From: Hymenobacter siberiensis
GTDB lineage: Bacteria; Bacteroidota; Bacteroidia; Cytophagales; Hymenobacteraceae
Length of the DNA: 64,000 bases
NCBI RefSeq assembly: GCF_018967845.1
Contig: NZ_JAHLZZ010000001.1
Coordinates: 1,674,001-1,738,000, forward strand
Direction of reading: 5' to 3'
A program made the translations under genes and the position numbers. Each line of letters begins with the position of its first letter. The stretch's first letter is position 1. Positions 8,685 to 17,605 of this stretch are shown in pieces. The notes under the pieces are model-generated. The model saw nothing but the letters and a program-made list of their open reading frames with translations. It did no database searches and was not told where the DNA came from.

Positions 8685-10091
8685 ATGAATCAATACGACG
8701 TCACCGTCATCGGCTCCGGTCCGGGCGGCTATGTAGCCGCCATCCGCTGCGCCCAGCTGGGCCTCAAAACGGCCCTCATCGAGAAATACCCCACCCTGGG
8801 CGGCACCTGCCTCAACGTGGGCTGCATCCCCAGCAAAGCCCTGCTCGATTCGTCCGAGCACTACCATAATGCTCATTCGGTGTTTGCCGAGCACGGCATC
8901 GGCCTCGACAACCTGACGGTGGACATGAACCGCATGATTGACCGCAAGGCCGGCGTGGTGAAGGCCAACGTGGAAGGCATCGGCTACCTGATGAAGAAGA
9001 ACAAAATCGACGTGCTGCAAGGTCTCGGCTCGTTCGTGGATAAAACCCACATCAGCATCGCGCCCATCGCGGGCGGCGAGCCTCAGACCATCGAAACCAA
9101 AAATGTCATCATCGCCACCGGCTCCAAGCCCACGGTGCTGCCGTTCATCGCCCAGGACAAGGAGCGCATTATCACCAGCACCGAGGCCCTGAACATCCGC
9201 GAAGTGCCTCGGCACATGGTCGTAATTGGCGGCGGCGTAATTGGCCTCGAAATGGCCTCCATCTACGCCCGCCTCGGCGCGAAAGTATCGGTGGTGGAGT
9301 TCCTCGATTCGCTCATCCCAACCATGGACCGCGGTCTGGGCAAGGAGTTGAAGCGCGTGCTGGGCAAAATCGGCATCGAGTTTTTTCTGAGCCACAAAGT
9401 GACCGGTGCCACCCGCGAGGGCGACAGCGTGACCGTGACCGCCCTCAACCCGAAAGGGGAGGAGGTGACCTTTGAGGGCGACTACTGCCTGGTGGCCGTG
9501 GGCCGCGCGCCCTACACCGCCGGCCTCAACCTCGAAGCCGCCGGCATCGAGATGGAAGAGCGTGGCCGCATCAAGGTCGATGCCCACCTGCAAACCAACG
9601 TGCCCGGCATCTACGCCATCGGCGACGTGGTGCGCGGGGCTATGCTGGCCCACAAGGCCGAGGAAGAAGGCGTGTTCGTGGCCGAAACCATCGTGGGCCA
9701 GAAGCCGCACATCAACTACCTGCTCATCCCCGGCGTGGTGTACACCTGGCCCGAAGTGGCCGGTGTGGGCTACACCGAAGAGCAGCTTAAGGAGCAGGGC
9801 AAGGCCTACAAAATCGGCAGCTTCCCCTTCAAAGCCAGCGGCCGCGCCCGCGCCAGCGGCGACACCGACGGCTTCGTGAAGGTGCTGGCCGACAAAACCA
9901 CCGACGAAATCCTGGGCGTGCACATGATTGGCCCGCGCATCGCCGACCTCATCGCCGAAGCCGTGACCGCCATGGAGTTCCGCGCCTCCGCCGAGGATGT
10001 GGCCCGCATGAGCCACTCGCACCCCACCTACGCCGAGGCCATGAAAGAAGCCTGTTTGGCGGCTACCGAGAACCGGGCCATTCACATGTAG
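8685..10091 (+). CDS. lpdA: Dihydrolipoyl dehydrogenase (E3)
   Basis: 468 aa, the normal length. It oxidises dihydrolipoamide with NAD+ in the pyruvate, 2-oxoglutarate and branched-chain dehydrogenase complexes or the glycine cleavage system. An N-terminal FAD Rossmann motif (GSGPGGYVAA, residues about 10-19), the redox disulfide CLNVGC, a central NAD motif (GGGVIGLEMAS), and the C-terminal His-Pro-Thr with Glu in HPTYAEAMKEA are all present. The start at 8685 excludes upstream sequence that belongs to the inverted repeat. No E1 or E2 gene is adjacent. Confidence 0.97.
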   Translation: MNQYDVTVIGSGPGGYVAAIRCAQLGLKTALIEKYPTLGGTCLNVGCIPSKALLDSSEHYHNAHSVFAEHGIGLDNLTVDMNRMIDRKAGVVKANVEGIGYLMKKNKIDVLQGLGSFVDKTHISIAPIAGGEPQTIETKNVIIATGSKPTVLPFIAQDKERIITSTEALNIREVPRHMVVIGGGVIGLEMASIYARLGAKVSVVEFLDSLIPTMDRGLGKELKRVLGKIGIEFFLSHKVTGATREGDSVTVTALNPKGEEVTFEGDYCLVAVGRAPYTAGLNLEAAGIEMEERGRIKVDAHLQTNVPGIYAIGDVVRGAMLAHKAEEEGVFVAETIVGQKPHINYLLIPGVVYTWPEVAGVGYTEEQLKEQGKAYKIGSFPFKASGRARASGDTDGFVKVLADKTTDEILGVHMIGPRIADLIAEAVTAMEFRASAEDVARMSHSHPTYAEAMKEACLAATENRAIHM

Positions 10092-10106
10092 TGCCTGCGT
10101 TCATTT

Positions 10107-10154
10107 TAAAAGAAACCGCCGTAGCTACCTTGGTCGCTACGGCGGTTTCTTTTT
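10107..10154 (+). terminator. Rho-independent terminator after lpd
   Basis: A long stem, AAAAGAAACCGCCGTAGC paired with its complement, ends in five T followed by A. It is flanked by A on one side and T on the other, so it can work for lpd and, in reverse, for the convergent DUF805 gene. Confidence 0.92.
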
Positions 10155-10184
10155 ATGACAAGTAATCCGCACAAGCTTTACTGC

Positions 10185-10547
10185 TTAGTAGGCAAATTCT
10201 GCTTTGGGGTTTAGGCCATATTCATTGCTACCGTCGGTGCCTTCGGTGCAGTAGAGCACCAGCAGCCAGATAGCCCCTACTAATGGCACAAAAACGATAA
10301 GCGTAAACCAGCCGCTTTTTCCCACGTCGTGAAGTCTTCTAACGCCTACGGCCAGGCTGGGAATGAGCACCGCGAGCGAGTATAAGCCAGAAATTGCGCC
10401 AGAGCCGGAGCCAAACAACGAGTAGTCGGCTATTCCTGCGGCGATGGAAAACAGGATGTTAAACAACACAAACATCCAGTACTCTTTTCGGCGGGCGCGG
10501 CCATTGAATACGGCGTAGTTTCTTAAAACATGTAAAAAGTATTCCAT
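10185..10547 (-). CDS. DUF805-family membrane protein
   Basis: 120 aa. The hallmarks of DUF805 are present: an N-terminal FNGRARRKEYW motif, several short hydrophobic helices, and the VRRLHDVGKSGW motif near residue 70. The C-terminus carries the typical short polar tail after a GTDGSNEYG segment. These are small inner-membrane proteins of unknown function. It is transcribed toward lpd with a shared terminator between. The 314 bases upstream (10548-10861) hold no gene I can support. Confidence 0.93.
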   Translation of the reverse strand: MEYFLHVLRNYAVFNGRARRKEYWMFVLFNILFSIAAGIADYSLFGSGSGAISGLYSLAVLIPSLAVGVRRLHDVGKSGWFTLIVFVPLVGAIWLLVLYCTEGTDGSNEYGLNPKAEFAY

Positions 10548-10861
10548 TGGGTAGAATGGGGTAGAATTTCCTAATCATAAGGCTTTTCGGTGACGCCCCG
10601 TTTTTTAGAGTGGGTTCTGGGCTCCACTTTAGGCAGCAAGGTATGGATACAAGTTGAATGCTTGAGGAAAGCACGAATATTAGTAGTAATCTGCACGAAT
10701 CGCGAAAATGCGGCAGGGTGCGGGGGCGAGCCCTCCGGGTACGACCCCGCGCCCTACTACCGAAGCCGACACCCCTCCCTCCGAAGCCCTGGTCGCTGCT
10801 TTAGGGGCTGATGATGCGCTGTTTGCCTGGTGGGCTCGCCGCGCGTCCCCACCTTTGCCTC

Positions 10862-11997
10862 ATGCTTTCGGAACCCACCTACCTCACGGCGCGCATGGCG
10901 GCCCCCATGGTTGTGAAGTCCACTTTGCGCGGCACCGGGCGGCCAGCACTGAAAATGCCGCCCGGCTGGCCGCCCCGCCCGAAACGCAGTGGATAGAGGC
11001 CGTGATTGACGTGGCCTTCTGGGCCAGCCTGGGCCGGGAGGAGGGCTACTCGCCGCGCATCTCGCTGGCGCTGCTGCCGCAGGAGCAGGCCCGGCAGCCG
11101 CTGGTGTTTGGCCAGCGCCGCCGCCTCACGCCCGCCAACCTACTCAAGCTGGCGCCCGCCGTGGAGCAGCCCGGCCTGCACCTGGGCGTGTGGCACGATG
11201 CCGACGGCCTCTACGTGTGGGGCACGGCCACGCGGGTGCCGCCGCTGTGCTTCGTGCTCGAAGTAGTAGAGCCCGGCCTGCTGGTGGTGAAGCACCGCCG
11301 CGCCGGCGGTTTCGGCAAGTTTGTGAACGTGGCCGTGCTGCGCGGCGACTACCTCCAACTCGTCGACGAAGGGCACGGCTTCCTCGACGATTGCCCGGCC
11401 CTGCGCGCCTTCCTGCCCGGCCGCAGCCTGCCCGCGCCCGATACCGGCGAAGCCGACAATGTGCTGCTGGAGCTGGCCGCCGCCATGCGGGCCCACGGCC
11501 GGGGCGGCCTGGTGCTGGTGGTGCCGCCCGGCTCCGGCCAGTGGCAAGCCTCCATCGTGCAGCCCCTGAGCTATTCCGTGGCCCCGGCCTACACCGGCAT
11601 CCGGGCGGTGCAGCGGCCGGGGCAGTCGAAACGTAAGTGGCAGGCGGCATTGCGGCGCAACATCGGCATTGTGGGCGGCTTCACGGCCGTGGATGGGGCC
11701 ACCGTCATTACCCGCGAGTACACGCTGCTGGCCTTCGGGGCGAAGGTGGCGCGGGCCCATGCCAGCACGCCCGTCGAGGCGATGGTGCTCACCGAGCCGG
11801 TGGTGGGCAGCGAGCCCCGCCACCTGCACCCGGCCCAGAACGGCGGCACCCGCCACCTGGCCGCCGCCCAGTTTGTGCACGACCAGCACAACGCTATTGC
11901 CCTGGTGGCCTCGGTCGATGGTTTTTTTACGGTTTTCGCGTGGTCGGCATCATTGCAGCAGGTGCACGCGCACAAGATTGACGTGCTGCTGCTGTAA
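10862..11997 (+). CDS. DACNV sensor-domain protein, apparent 5' frameshift
   Basis: The frame ending at 11997 matches the DACNV-type sensor proteins of Bacteroidota from about 10910 on. Conserved phrases include FWASLGREEGYSPRISLA, LGVWHDADGLYVWG, AMRAHGRGGLVLVVP and, near the end, GGTRHLAAAQFVHD. The family N-terminus, with a PTYLTARMAAP segment, is instead found in another frame starting at ATG 10862. The two join smoothly if one base is missing near 10912. DACNV domains occur beside diadenylate cyclase (c-di-AMP) domains, but none is encoded here. A real frameshift, an assembly error, or use of an internal start are all possible. Confidence 0.75.
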
Positions 11998-12151
11998 CGA
12001 CGCGGTGCAACAAAACGGCAACCTTCCGGCGGCCGCTTGCGAATACCCTAAGGCTGCTGCACTGCCGACTTCTCTGGCGCCGCGTATGCTGTTCATTATT
12101 ATGGCTTTTCCTTTTCAATTCCTGCTGGAAACCGTTTTACCACAACTTCTC

Positions 12152-12454
12152 ATGGGCAAAGACAAAAAGAAGCACTCGAAAAAGGATAAGGCCTCGGATG
12201 ATATGCTGGAGGTCGCGGCCCAGTCGCTCAAGAAGTTCCGCAAGGTGACCAGGCAAATTTCCAAGCTCAGTACCGGCCAGAAGCTGGTGGGCGGTCTGGC
12301 CCTGGCTGCCGCCGGCCTGGCCTACCTGGCCGCCCGCAAAACCGACGATGCTGCTGCTGCTGCCCCCGAGGCCCAGCCAGAAGCCGGGGAAGCTGACGCA
12401 CCGGCCGCTCCCAAGCGCCACCGCAAAGCACCCAAGCATTTTTCCGAAGAATAG
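12152..12454 (+). CDS. Small basic membrane protein, paralog A
   Basis: 100 aa from ATG 12152; the frame is open upstream but only the part from Met-Gly-Lys has gene character. A Lys-rich head is followed by an amphipathic AAQSLKKFRK stretch, the phrase STGQKLVGGLALAAAGLAYLA that forms one predicted transmembrane helix (about residues 45-65), and an Ala/Glu-rich tail ending in a basic cluster. The same order of elements recurs in the next gene, so the two are tandem duplicates. The function is unknown; the charge distribution suggests a membrane-anchored nucleic-acid- or lipid-binding peptide. Confidence 0.75.
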   Translation: MGKDKKKHSKKDKASDDMLEVAAQSLKKFRKVTRQISKLSTGQKLVGGLALAAAGLAYLAARKTDDAAAAAPEAQPEAGEADAPAAPKRHRKAPKHFSEE

Positions 12455-12505
12455 CCGGTGGCAAGCGCCCGCCCGATATCCTATCATCTTCAATCAACCC
12501 GCACC

Positions 12506-12760
12506 ATGAAAAAGACCAAAGACAAAGCCGCGAAAAATAAATCAGCCAAGAAGCAAAGCCTGCTCGGCGGGGCGGCCAAATCCCTCAAGAAGCTGCGCAA
12601 AAGCAAGCTCACCACAACCCAGAAGGTATTGGCCGGCGCTGCCCTCGCCGCCGTGGGCCTGAGCATGCTGGCAAAGCGCAACGGTAAAAATGGCGCTGAG
12701 ATAAGCTCCGACACCGCCGCCGCTGAGGACAACCTGGCCGCGATGGACGCCAACGCCTAA
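12506..12760 (+). CDS. Small basic membrane protein, paralog B
   Basis: 84 aa, starting 51 bases after paralog A. A Lys-rich N-terminus is followed by AAKSLKKLRKSKLTTTQKVL, then a single hydrophobic segment (AGAALAAVGLSMLA, about residues 44-57) and an acidic tail. Alignment by eye with paralog A shows the same S-L-K-K-x-R-K core, a shared Thr-x-Gln-Lys and the same helix. A perfect 25-bp hairpin lies 14 bases after its stop. The function is unknown. Confidence 0.75.
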   Translation: MKKTKDKAAKNKSAKKQSLLGGAAKSLKKLRKSKLTTTQKVLAGAALAAVGLSMLAKRNGKNGAEISSDTAAAEDNLAAMDANA

Positions 12761-12774
12761 GCCGGGCCAGCTCC

Positions 12775-12829
12775 ACGTGAAAGCCCCGCTTCCGAAGCTG
12801 TTGCAGCTTCGGAAGCGGGGCTTTCACGT
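12775..12829. terminator. Perfect 25-bp hairpin between convergent genes
   Basis: Arms 12775-12799 and 12805-12829 are perfectly complementary around a 5-base loop. The hairpin sits between the + strand small membrane protein gene and the - strand cold-shock gene. There is no clear T tract on either side, so it may be a 3'-end stabiliser or a member of the dispersed inverted repeats, not a simple terminator. Confidence 0.7.
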
Positions 12830-12848
12830 AACGTCAGTCGGTGGGCTA

Positions 12849-13349
12849 CTACTCGGCGGGAGCGGGGGCAGGGGCGGCCGGGGGCGGCGTAGCGCTGGCC
12901 TTTTTCACGCGCACAGCGTTGGGGCCTTTGGCACCCATTTCCACTTCAAAATTTACTTTGTCGCCTTCCGAGATGGGGCCACCGGCCAGGCCGTTGGCGT
13001 GCACGAAAATGCTTTCCTGGGTCACCGAATCCTTGATGAAGCCGTAGCCCTTCGAATCGTTGAAGAAAGTAACCGAACCGGTGCGGACGGTGTCCTCCGG
13101 CTCGCGGTCTTCTTGCTTGGCAATGCTGATGCGAATGTCCTCGTCCTTGATGATACGCTTCTTGGTGGGGTCGGGCGGGGTGGCGGTAATGTTGCCGTTT
13201 TCGTCCACGTAGGCAAACATCTCCTCTAGCGGCGCACCGCTTTTGGCGTTGGCCTGACGCTCCGCTTTGCGCTCTTCCTTCTCGGTTTTCTTCTTCGCGC
13301 GCTTCTTCTCGTTGTCTTTCTTACCAAATGTCTCTTGAGACCTACCCAT
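12849..13349 (-). CDS. Cold-shock-domain protein with basic N-terminal extension
   Basis: 166 aa. The cold-shock domain occupies about residues 88-152, with RNP1-like SKGYGFIKD and RNP2-like IFVHAN, so it should bind single-stranded RNA or DNA. Ahead of it lies a strongly charged Lys/Glu-rich segment (about 9-38) and a linker containing EEMFAYVDENGNI, an arrangement seen in many Bacteroidota Csp proteins and absent from E. coli CspA. The C-terminus is Ala/Pro low complexity. A TATCTTCG -7-like element lies about 78 bases upstream, giving a fairly long 5' leader as expected for csp transcripts. Confidence 0.92.
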   Translation of the reverse strand: MGRSQETFGKKDNEKKRAKKKTEKEERKAERQANAKSGAPLEEMFAYVDENGNITATPPDPTKKRIIKDEDIRISIAKQEDREPEDTVRTGSVTFFNDSKGYGFIKDSVTQESIFVHANGLAGGPISEGDKVNFEVEMGAKGPNAVRVKKASATPPPAAPAPAPAE

Positions 13350-13426
13350 AGTTTTTTGCTGCTAAATCTGTTGTGTCCGGCCCTTCTAATTGGAGTAGTA
13401 GAAGTGCGCAGACGGGTGTATTGTTA

Positions 13427-13434
13427 CGAAGATA
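13427..13434 (-). promoter_or_regulatory. Bacteroidota -7 element for the cold-shock gene
   Basis: TATCTTCG on the - strand fits the Bacteroidota TAnnTTTG consensus with one change, and is placed about 78 bases upstream of the csp start. A convincing -33 TTG was not found at the usual distance. Confidence 0.4.
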
Positions 13435-13465
13435 CGCAATATACAAAGGCCGCAGTGAGATAGCA

Positions 13466-14443
13466 CTATTGCGCCGCCGCCCACCGGGTTTTTCGCCAGG
13501 CTTCCTGCTGCGCGAGCGAGAGAAATGTCCAGGCTACGAGGCGGCTTTTTTTCTGGCCTTGGGCCATTTCGATGGTCCGAACGGTGGTGGCGCCGGCCGT
13601 TTGCAGGGCACGGTACAGGCCGGGCAGGGTTTCTTTTTTGGAAACGAGCGACGTGAACCAATAGCTGGCGCGGGGCCGCCGGCCGCTTTCCTGCACCATA
13701 CGCCGGATGAAGCCGGCCTCGCCGCCCTCGCACCACAATTCGTTGTTCTGACCGCCGAAGTTCAGGACCGGCCGGGGGCCGCGCCCGGTGCCCAGGCCAG
13801 TCGTTTTGCGCTGCGAGCCTGCCGCCGCCGCCGCTGCCGAGGCGTGGAACGGCGGGTTGCACATCGTGAGGTCGAATACTTCGCCGGCCTGGATGAGGCC
13901 GTCGAAAATGCGGGTGCGGGACGGTTGCAGGCGTGCTTCGATGGACCCGGCCAGGCTGGGGTTGGCGGCTTCAATCTGCTGGGCGGCGCGTACGGCCACG
14001 CCGTCGATGTCGGAACCCACGAAGTGCCAGCCGTATTCGCGCCGGCCGATGATGGGGTAAATGCAGTTGGCGCCCACGCCCACGTCCAGTACTGTTATTT
14101 CTTCGCCGGGCGGGAGCACGCCGCCGTTGCTTTCGGCCAGCAAGTCGGCCAGGTAGTGCACATAGTCGGCGCGGCCGGGAATGGGTGGGCACAGGTAGCC
14201 TTTGGGAATATCCCAGTGCTCGATGCCGTAGAAATGCTTGAGCAGGGCTCGGTTAAGGGCTTTTACGGCGGTGGGGTTGGCGAAATCAATCGACAGGCTG
14301 CCGTGGGGATTGGGGCGTGCGAAGGCTGCCAGCTCCGGGCTGGTCTTGCTCAGCAGCGGGAAATCGTAAGGGGCGCGGTGCGGGTTGCGCGGGTGCAGCT
14401 GGTCTTTTTCGGCCAGGGGAGGGGTAGCGTCGGGTTTCATCAT
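13466..14443 (-). CDS. rlmF: 23S rRNA (adenine-1618-N6) methyltransferase RlmF
   Basis: 325 aa. The N-terminus carries the family phrase LHPRNPHRAPYDF; the SAM-binding motif I is VLDVGVGANCIYPII (about residues 118-132), and the catalytic N-P-P-F is in MCNPPFHAS (about 194-202). The middle FNFGGQNNELWCEGGE-type stretch is here NFGGQNNELWCEGGE, typical of RlmF. It methylates A1618 of 23S rRNA from SAM. It lies 6 bases downstream of the gene at 14450-15295 and so is probably cotranscribed with it. Confidence 0.96.
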   Translation of the reverse strand: MMKPDATPPLAEKDQLHPRNPHRAPYDFPLLSKTSPELAAFARPNPHGSLSIDFANPTAVKALNRALLKHFYGIEHWDIPKGYLCPPIPGRADYVHYLADLLAESNGGVLPPGEEITVLDVGVGANCIYPIIGRREYGWHFVGSDIDGVAVRAAQQIEAANPSLAGSIEARLQPSRTRIFDGLIQAGEVFDLTMCNPPFHASAAAAAAGSQRKTTGLGTGRGPRPVLNFGGQNNELWCEGGEAGFIRRMVQESGRRPRASYWFTSLVSKKETLPGLYRALQTAGATTVRTIEMAQGQKKSRLVAWTFLSLAQQEAWRKTRWAAAQ

Positions 14444-14449
14444 GGGTAA

Positions 14450-15295
14450 TTAAGTCGTTTTGTAGAGGTACCAGCCGTCGCCCAGCGGCCGGAGCACGAT
14501 GAGGCCATCGGGCTGCATGGCGGGCAGCAGGGCCGGCTCGGACTGGTAGAGCAGGCCCACCGTGCTGTCGATTTTGCCGCCGATGACAAACGCCAGGCAA
14601 CTGCCGCAACTAGTGGCGCGCCGCGTGACGCGGCCCAGGTACAGCTGCCGCAGCAGGGCGTGCACGGCGGGGTCGGCGTTGGCGGCCTGCTCGTCGGTGG
14701 CTTCGTCGGCCGCAATGGCGGGGTCGAAAAACCGGCCCTTCTCCACCCGGCTCAACACTTCCTGAAAAGCCGCCCGGTGCTGGTAGAAGTGGGCGGCAAT
14801 GTCGGCGTCGGCGCTGGTCCAGAGGCGCAGATTGCCGATGGTAAAGGCGTGGCTGGCATCGGGGTGCTTGCGGTTGTAGTCGGCCACTTCGGCCGGGGGC
14901 ATGGCGGCCAGCAGCGCCACCATGGGCGGCCCCAGGTGCGTCATGGCCAGGTTGCGGATGGCCGACAGCTTCCAGCCGTCGGCTTCGCGGTGGAAGTGCA
15001 GGTAGAAGTCGCGGCGGCTCAGGGAGTCGCGCAGTTCCACGGCCACTACGGCGGTGGCCGAGTCCTGGCGCACCAGCTGGCAGGCGCGCTGCACGCGGGG
15101 CGGAATCTGCTGGCCCAGGGTCTGGCGTTTGGCCTGGTTGGCCACTTCGCAGCAGAGGTAGCTTTTCATGGTGGCCCACCCGGCGGGCGCCACAAACTGC
15201 TCGGCGATGACGAGTGGCGGGAGCAGGGGCGCGGGCGCGGCCCATGCGGCCACATTGGGCAGCCAGAGGCAAAGCAGCAGGTAAAAGTGCTTCAT
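14450..15295 (-). CDS. Secreted protein of unknown function
   Basis: 281 aa with a clear Sec signal peptide (first about 19 residues, ending Ala-Trp-Ala). The mature part mixes helices and strands; an HFHREADGWKLSAIRNL stretch looks like the last strand of an NTF2/SnoaL-type fold, and Cys pairs occur near residues 48-49 and 229-232. No catalytic motif is recognisable. It precedes rlmF with a 6-base gap, giving a two-gene operon without an obvious functional link. Confidence 0.75.
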   Translation of the reverse strand: MKHFYLLLCLWLPNVAAWAAPAPLLPPLVIAEQFVAPAGWATMKSYLCCEVANQAKRQTLGQQIPPRVQRACQLVRQDSATAVVAVELRDSLSRRDFYLHFHREADGWKLSAIRNLAMTHLGPPMVALLAAMPPAEVADYNRKHPDASHAFTIGNLRLWTSADADIAAHFYQHRAAFQEVLSRVEKGRFFDPAIAADEATDEQAANADPAVHALLRQLYLGRVTRRATSCGSCLAFVIGGKIDSTVGLLYQSEPALLPAMQPDGLIVLRPLGDGWYLYKTT

Positions 15296-15337
15296 GCGAA
15301 GGAAAACGGCAAACCGGACAGTGATAATTCCGCCGGC

Positions 15338-16429
15338 CTAGCGGGGGCGGGCCGGGCCCTTGCGGCCGGCCCCGGATTTGCCCTTGCCGCTGGCGGCTGG
15401 GCGGGTGCCCAGGGTGCCGGTTTTGGGCCGGGCGGGGCCGCCTGCGCCGCCGCTTTTGGGGCGCGAACCGCCGCCGCCGCCGGGGCCGGCTTTGGGTGGG
15501 CGCTTGGTGCCGCCCAGGCCGGGCTTGGTGCCGGATGCGCCGGGCTTTTCGGGGCGCGGGCCCCACCAGCCGGTGCCCGAGGGGTTGTACATGGTGGGCG
15601 GGCCGGGCTTGCGGGGGCGCGGGGTGGGCCGGCCGTCGCTCGTGAGCGTGTCCTGCGGCGTGGCTTTGGTCTTTTTGGGGCTGCGGCCACCGGAAGCTTC
15701 CTCGGTGCCGCTCGATTTGGACACCATTTTCATAATGCCGGCCACTTCTTCCGGGGTCAGCTCGCGCCAGTCGCCCACGGGCAGGCCTTTCAGGCTCACG
15801 TTCATGATGCGGACGCGCTCCAGCTTCATCACTTCGTAGCCGAAATGCTCCACCATGCGCCGAATCTGGCGGTTGAGCCCTTGCACCAGCGTGATGCGGA
15901 AGATGTAGGGCGTTTCCTTCACGATAACACAGCGCTTCGTGACCACGCCCAGCATGGGGATGCCGTGGGCCATTTCGTCCAGCATGCGGTCGGTGAGAAT
16001 GCGGTCCACGGTTACCACATATTCCTTTTCGTGCTGATTGCCGGCCCGCAGAATCTTGTTCACGATGTCGCCGTCGCTGGTCAGGAAAATCAGGCCCGAC
16101 GAATCCTTGTCGAGCCGGCCGATGGGGAACACGCGGGCGGCGTGGTTTACGTAGTCCACGATGTTGCCGCGCACGCCCGGCTCCGAGGTGCTCGTCACGC
16201 CCACCGGCTTGTTGAAGGCCAGGTACACGGCGTCTTCGGCCTGCTTGGGCTCCAGCTTATGGCCGTTCACGCTCACCCGGTCGCGCGGGCCTACCTGGTC
16301 GCCAATCTGGGCGGGCTTGCCGTTGAGCAGTACCGCGCCTTGCGCGATGTAGCGGTCGGCCTCGCGGCGCGAGCACATTCCGCTTTCGCTGATGAATTTA
16401 TTGAGGCGGGTGAGCGAGGCAGGAGGCAT
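15338..16429 (-). CDS. 23S rRNA pseudouridine synthase, RluF/RluB-like
   Basis: 363 aa from ATG 16429. An S4 RNA-binding domain (residues about 5-60, with [13 protein letters not shown]) is followed by the RsuA-family catalytic domain with the Asp in [14 protein letters not shown] (about 100) and the QIRRM motif. The sequence between, with [12 protein letters not shown], resembles RluF (U2604). The last about 120 residues are a Gly/Pro/Lys/Arg-rich low-complexity tail, common in Bacteroidota members and probably RNA-binding. The start was chosen at the head of the S4 domain, 46 bases below a TACCTTTG element. Confidence 0.9.
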   Translation of the reverse strand: MPPASLTRLNKFISESGMCSRREADRYIAQGAVLLNGKPAQIGDQVGPRDRVSVNGHKLEPKQAEDAVYLAFNKPVGVTSTSEPGVRGNIVDYVNHAARVFPIGRLDKDSSGLIFLTSDGDIVNKILRAGNQHEKEYVVTVDRILTDRMLDEMAHGIPMLGVVTKRCVIVKETPYIFRITLVQGLNRQIRRMVEHFGYEVMKLERVRIMNVSLKGLPVGDWRELTPEEVAGIMKMVSKSSGTEEASGGRSPKKTKATPQDTLTSDGRPTPRPRKPGPPTMYNPSGTGWWGPRPEKPGASGTKPGLGGTKRPPKAGPGGGGGSRPKSGGAGGPARPKTGTLGTRPAASGKGKSGAGRKGPARPR

Positions 16430-16474
16430 GGGCAAAAAATCAAAAAGAATAAACGCGGCGCACGAGCGCCCCGA

Positions 16475-16482
16475 CAAAGGTA
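16475..16482 (-). promoter_or_regulatory. TACCTTTG -7 element for the pseudouridine synthase gene
   Basis: An exact TACCTTTG on the - strand, 46 bases before the start codon, matches the Bacteroidota -7 consensus. No TTTG at -33 is evident. Confidence 0.5.
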
Positions 16483-16566
16483 CGCCGTGCAGAAACGGGC
16501 CGCGCCTTAACCCCGGCCAGGGCCGGCCGTTAACGAAACCATCCATTTTCTCTCAATATCCTATAC

Positions 16567-17436
16567 ATGTCTGACAAGCCCCCCATTTTCCCGCCCCAAA
16601 GCCAGGCCGCGGGTGCCGGCAAGCCCGGCCTCGAATACAAGATGACCCCCGAGCCCGAATACATTCGCGAAGGCTACAAGGGGAGCGAAAAGCTGAAGGG
16701 CAAGGTGGCCCTCATCACGGGCGGCGACTAGGGCATTGGCCGGGTCATGGCCGTGCATTTCGCGGTAGAAGGGGCCGACGTGGCCATTTGCTACTTCCCC
16801 GCCGAGCAGCAGGACGCCGAGAAGGTGCGGGAAATAGTGCAGGTCCACGGCCGCTGCTGCCTGCTGCTACCCGGCGACCTGAAGCACCCCGCCTTCTGCT
16901 AGGAAATTGTGGACCGCACCGTGGCCGAGCTCGGCGGACTAAACATTCTGGTGAATAACGCGGCCGAGCAGAACTGGCATGATTCGCTCGAAGAAATCAA
17001 GGATTGAGGAGCTGGATAGCATCTTCAACCTGAATATTATTGCCATGTTCCGCATCTCGCGGGCCGCCGTGAAGCACCTTAAGGAAGGCGATTTCATCAT
17101 CAATACGGCTTCGGTGAACGGCTTCAAAGGCAACGAGATGCTGCTGGACTACACCTCCACCAAGGGGGCATCACGGCGTTTACGCTGTCGCTGTCGCTGC
17201 AGCTCATCAAGAAAGGCATTCGGGTGAATTCGGTAGCTCCGGGCCCTATCTGGACGCCCTTTATCACGGGCATTGGCCTGCTGAAGCTGCCGCTGTTCGG
17301 GCACGACGTGCCCATGGGCCGCGCCGGCCAGCCCTCAGAAGTGGCCCCGTCCTACGTCTTCCTGGCTGCGGAAGACGCTTCGTACTTCTCGAGCCAGACG
17401 CGGCATCCCAACGGCGGCTCGGTGGTGAACGCCTAG
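16567..17436 (+). pseudogene. Decayed short-chain dehydrogenase/reductase
   Basis: Joined across frames, the sequence gives an SDR of about 290 aa of the YhdF/GSP39-like group. It has the N-terminal tail with PPQSQ, the cofactor motif (ALITGGD-stop-GIGR), NNAAEQ, a TASVNGF segment before the catalytic Tyr in DYTSTKGA, and the family C-terminus with HPNGGSVVNA. It is broken by in-frame TAG codons at 16729 and 16900, a TGA at 17005 beside a frameshift, and a further 1-base loss near 17170. The first TAG replaces the expected Ser of GGDSGIG. Five independent lesions argue for genuine decay. Confidence 0.92.
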
Positions 17437-17605
17437 AGGAGTTAAGAGAGTTATGGGTTGAAAGTTGTGAGTTGAAATATTCTAGATTTTGTCTCATAAC
17501 TCTCAACTCCTGTTTCGCGGCCGCATAACCCGTGGGCAAGCGCCACCGTATCAGCCCCTAAAAATGGCTCTATGGCCGTTTTTAATTCTTGAATCTGTGC
17601 ATTCC

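Noticed and set aside
10948..10965. An 18-base identity (CTGAAAATGCCGCCCGGC) with 55357-55374 inside the 722-base intergenic stretch
   Set aside because: Surrounding bases do not align, the match is short and GC-rich, and I cannot exclude chance.
14660..16510. A 616-residue + strand frame opposite the pseudouridine synthase
   Set aside because: Contains no recognisable domain and overlaps two clear genes on the other strand.
16729..16902. Possible UAG recoding (both early stops in the SDR are TAG)
   Set aside because: Frameshifts further along and normal use of TAG as a stop in other genes show simple decay.
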